Source: Bolinopsis microptera
Taxonomy: Eukaryota > Ctenophora > Tentaculata > Lobata > Bolinopsidae
DNA length: 60,000 bases
NCBI RefSeq assembly: GCF_026151205.1
Contig: NC_087076.1
Span: forward strand, 13,069,675 to 13,129,674
Direction of reading: 5' to 3'
Shown here: one piece after another, positions 57,748-60,000 of the stretch
Numbering within the stretch: the first letter of the stretch is position 1
How the letters are laid out: every line of letters starts with the position of its first letter
The notes under the pieces: generated by a model
Databases searched by the model: none
What the model was told of the DNA's origin: nothing
What the model saw: the letters and a program-made list of their open reading frames with translations, nothing else
Position numbers and translations under genes: made by a program

Positions 57748-60000
57748 AAAAAAACTAAAAAACAAAAGAATTTCCCCTTGTTTTTTTCACGTTTTCCCTT
57801 CCTTTTACAAATTTTTAAGTTTTAACTAAAAACTCCAATAACCTCACTTATCTTCTGAAAATTGATCAAGACAAAAAAGGGAAACTTAAATAGTTCAATC
57901 CGTCCTTTAAAAATTTTCGTAATTAAAATGGGAATTTAGAAGGAAACATATATTTTTTCCCAAAAACACTACGGTTCCCTTACAAAATTTGGGGTTAACC
58001 CAAAAAATTTCAAACTCTTTTAACCATGGGGTTCAAGCCGGGATCTTAAACTCTGCAACAATTCCCCCCCAATTTTTTCTTTCATTTAAACGACAACAAG
58101 AATAAAAACCCCCATTATTCTCGTCCCCAAAAATAACGTTTTTTGCAAAAACCTCATTTTTACCTTATATTCCTTTTTTTAAAAGGGGTTAAAAAGGAAA
58201 AAAAACGAATTTCAAAATTGGGCCCTTTTTAAAATATAAAATTTCTAGAACCCTTTTTCCCCCGATTTTTGCCCAGTGCCCAAATTTTTCTGGTTGACTA
58301 TGGGTCCATGAGACCAAATTGGTACTGGAAAATCAAATTTGGACAAGAAAGCAAAATAAAAAATCTTTCATCCAAAAATGCTGTCCATTTAAATTTTGAA
58401 GACAAAAATTTCCGGGACCGAATTTCCCCAGTTTTCACTAAAATATTTCCCAATGACCGATTGCAGTACATGGGGTATTAAACAAAATTGGGTGCTGGAA
58501 GTTTGTTTCCGGGCCGGGGGAATTTTTCCCAGAAAAAAATAAAAAAAAAAAATCAATTTCAAACCTGCCCCATTTTTTGAATTTTGAACCCAAATTTCCC
58601 CGATTTTTTCCCATTTTTACTATTGGTCCAAGACCAAATTGAGGTCTGGAAGTAAATTGAAAAAATTAAATTAAAAAATTTTGTCTCCAAAGCTTTTTTA
58701 AAATTTAAAAAACCAACCAAATTTTTTTCCCCCATTTTCATGAAATTTTCCAATCCCCCGATTGTCAGTATCATGGTGGAAAAAACCAAAGGGGGTCGGG
58801 AAAAATTGGGGGGAACTTGGGGAAAAAACTACAAAACCAAAAAAAAATTTTCAAAAACTCTGTCCAATTTTCAAAATATAAATTCTAGAACCAAAATTTC
58901 CCCGATTTTTCCCCATGACCATTGTGGTTTCTATGGGTAATAAACCAAATTAAGGGTTAGAAGCAAAACTCGGAAAAAAACTCAAAAAAAAATCTTTACC
59001 CAAAAACGTCCCTTTTCAGTTTTGAAAACAAATTTCCCAGGGGGGGGCGAAATTTCCCAGTTTTCACTGAATATGTTTCCAATGACCGATTGTCAGTCAT
59101 CTATGGATGGTATTAAACACAATTGAGGTGCTGGAAGTTTGATTCCGGCCGGAGGAAGCTTCCCAGAGAAAGAACTACAAAACCAAAAATCGAATTTTCA
59201 AAACTCTGTCCCATTTTCAAATATGAAATTTCTAGAACCCAAATTTCCCCGATTTTTGTCCAGTGACCAATTAGCTGGTTGACTATGGGTCACATGAGAC
59301 CAAATTAAGGTACTGGAAGTCAAAATCTCGGACAAGAAACTGCAAAATGGAAAAATCTTGTCATCCAAAATGCTGTCCCATTTTCAGATTTTGAAGACGA
59401 AACTTCCAGGTAGGGGCAGAAATTTCTCAGTTTTCACTGAATATGTTGCCAATGACCGATTGTCAGTCATCTATGGATGGTATTTAACACAATTGAGGTG
59501 CTGGAAGTCTGATTCCGGCCGGAGTAAGCTTCCCAGAGAAAGAACTACAAAACCAAAAATCGAATTTTCAATAGTCTGTCCCATTTTCAAATATGAAATT
59601 TCTAGAACCCAAATTTCCCCGATTTTTGTCCAGTGACCAATTAGCTGGTTGACTATGGGTCACATGAGACCAAATTGAGGTACTGGAAGTCAAAATCTCG
59701 GACAAGAATCTGCAAAATGGAAAAATCTTGTCATCCAAAATGCTGTCCCATTTTCAGATTTTGAAGACGAAACTTCCAGGACCGAAATTTCCCAGTTTTC
59801 ACTGAATATGTTGCCAATGACCGATTGTCAGTCATCTATGAATGGTATTAAACACAATTGAGGTACTGGAAGTTTGATTCCGGCCGGAGGAAGCTTCCCA
59901 GAGAAATAACTACAAAACCAAAAATCGAATTTTCAGAACTCTGTCCCATTTTCAAATATGAAATTTCTAGAACCCAAATTTCCCCGATTTTTGTCCAGTG
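53995..60000. repeat. 365-bp dimeric satellite array
   Basis: The word GAGGTGCTGGAAGTTTGATT recurs at about 365-bp steps, with some 201-bp short units. Each 365-bp unit has two related halves (ATTGAGGTGCTGGAAGTTTG against ATTGAGGTACTGGAAGTCAA), so it is a dimer. 54092-54656 and 54657-55220 are almost identical, a 565-bp higher-order step. Repeated ORFs of 60-90 codons in it are by-products. It runs off the window end. Confidence 0.95.
57690..59045. other. Low-quality consensus within the satellite
   Basis: Starts at a T run joined to an A run and continues as satellite sequence with many dropped bases and homopolymer errors. It returns abruptly to clean satellite at about 59050. Real mutation would not act on one block between near-perfect copies, so this is an unpolished or gap-filled stretch. 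Confidence 0.75.

Overview
The window is animal nuclear DNA: AT-rich, with long introns, GT-AG splice junctions, dense small DNA transposons and large satellites. Recognisable genes are animal ones: WASHC5 (strumpellin), FANCI, a TMEM272-like membrane protein, a class A-type GPCR with an LDLa/SRCR ectodomain, and a KR-cleaved amidated neuropeptide precursor. Degenerate CCCTAA repeats fit the metazoan telomere motif. An invertebrate is likely and something cnidarian-like possible, but the species cannot be named from the sequence. Gene models below were assembled by hand from splice junctions and reading-frame phase, not from transcripts.

Layout. 1-295: last exon of an unidentified + strand gene. 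794-33644: WASHC5 on +, eleven exons with all phases consistent, running into a 100-N gap. Its introns hold genes on the opposite strand: a 7-exon receptor (5057-11764), a 3-exon small secreted protein (17536-18252) and a neuropeptide precursor (26565-27176) with a truncated copy (about 29793-29983). They also hold a 3.15-kb inverted-repeat element, a foldback element and a 4.2-kb 20-bp minisatellite. 33890-35321: TMEM272-like gene on -, also cut by the gap, so the two genes converge into missing sequence. 36.3-39.0 kb: repeats with four copies of a tiny transposon, each with 8-bp target duplications. 39786-41887: coiled-coil gene on - whose last exon is a duplicate of the FANCI last exon. 44024-53927: nine 3' exons of FANCI on -, one intron holding LINE remnants inside a 6.4-kb transposon-bounded interval. 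53995-60000: 365-bp satellite with one low-quality stretch.

The most unusual signal occurs twice, in unrelated genes. Splice junctions have been tandemly amplified together with the adjoining coding bases. In WASHC5 the 3' splice site plus the first 36 bases of exon 6 form a 56-bp repeat, eleven copies in register. In FANCI the last 21 bases of an exon plus its donor and a pyrimidine tract are repeated about eight more times downstream, which makes an array of 21-nt in-frame microexons with their own acceptor and donor. A PIF/Harbinger-like element has in addition landed exactly in the TTAG of the WASHC5 exon 6 acceptor, and its target duplication rebuilt the AG.

How the genes relate: WASHC5 (endosomal actin) and FANCI (DNA crosslink repair) are housekeeping genes without a functional link. 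The nested receptor and peptide genes are likely signalling genes, and nothing shows that they are ligand and receptor.
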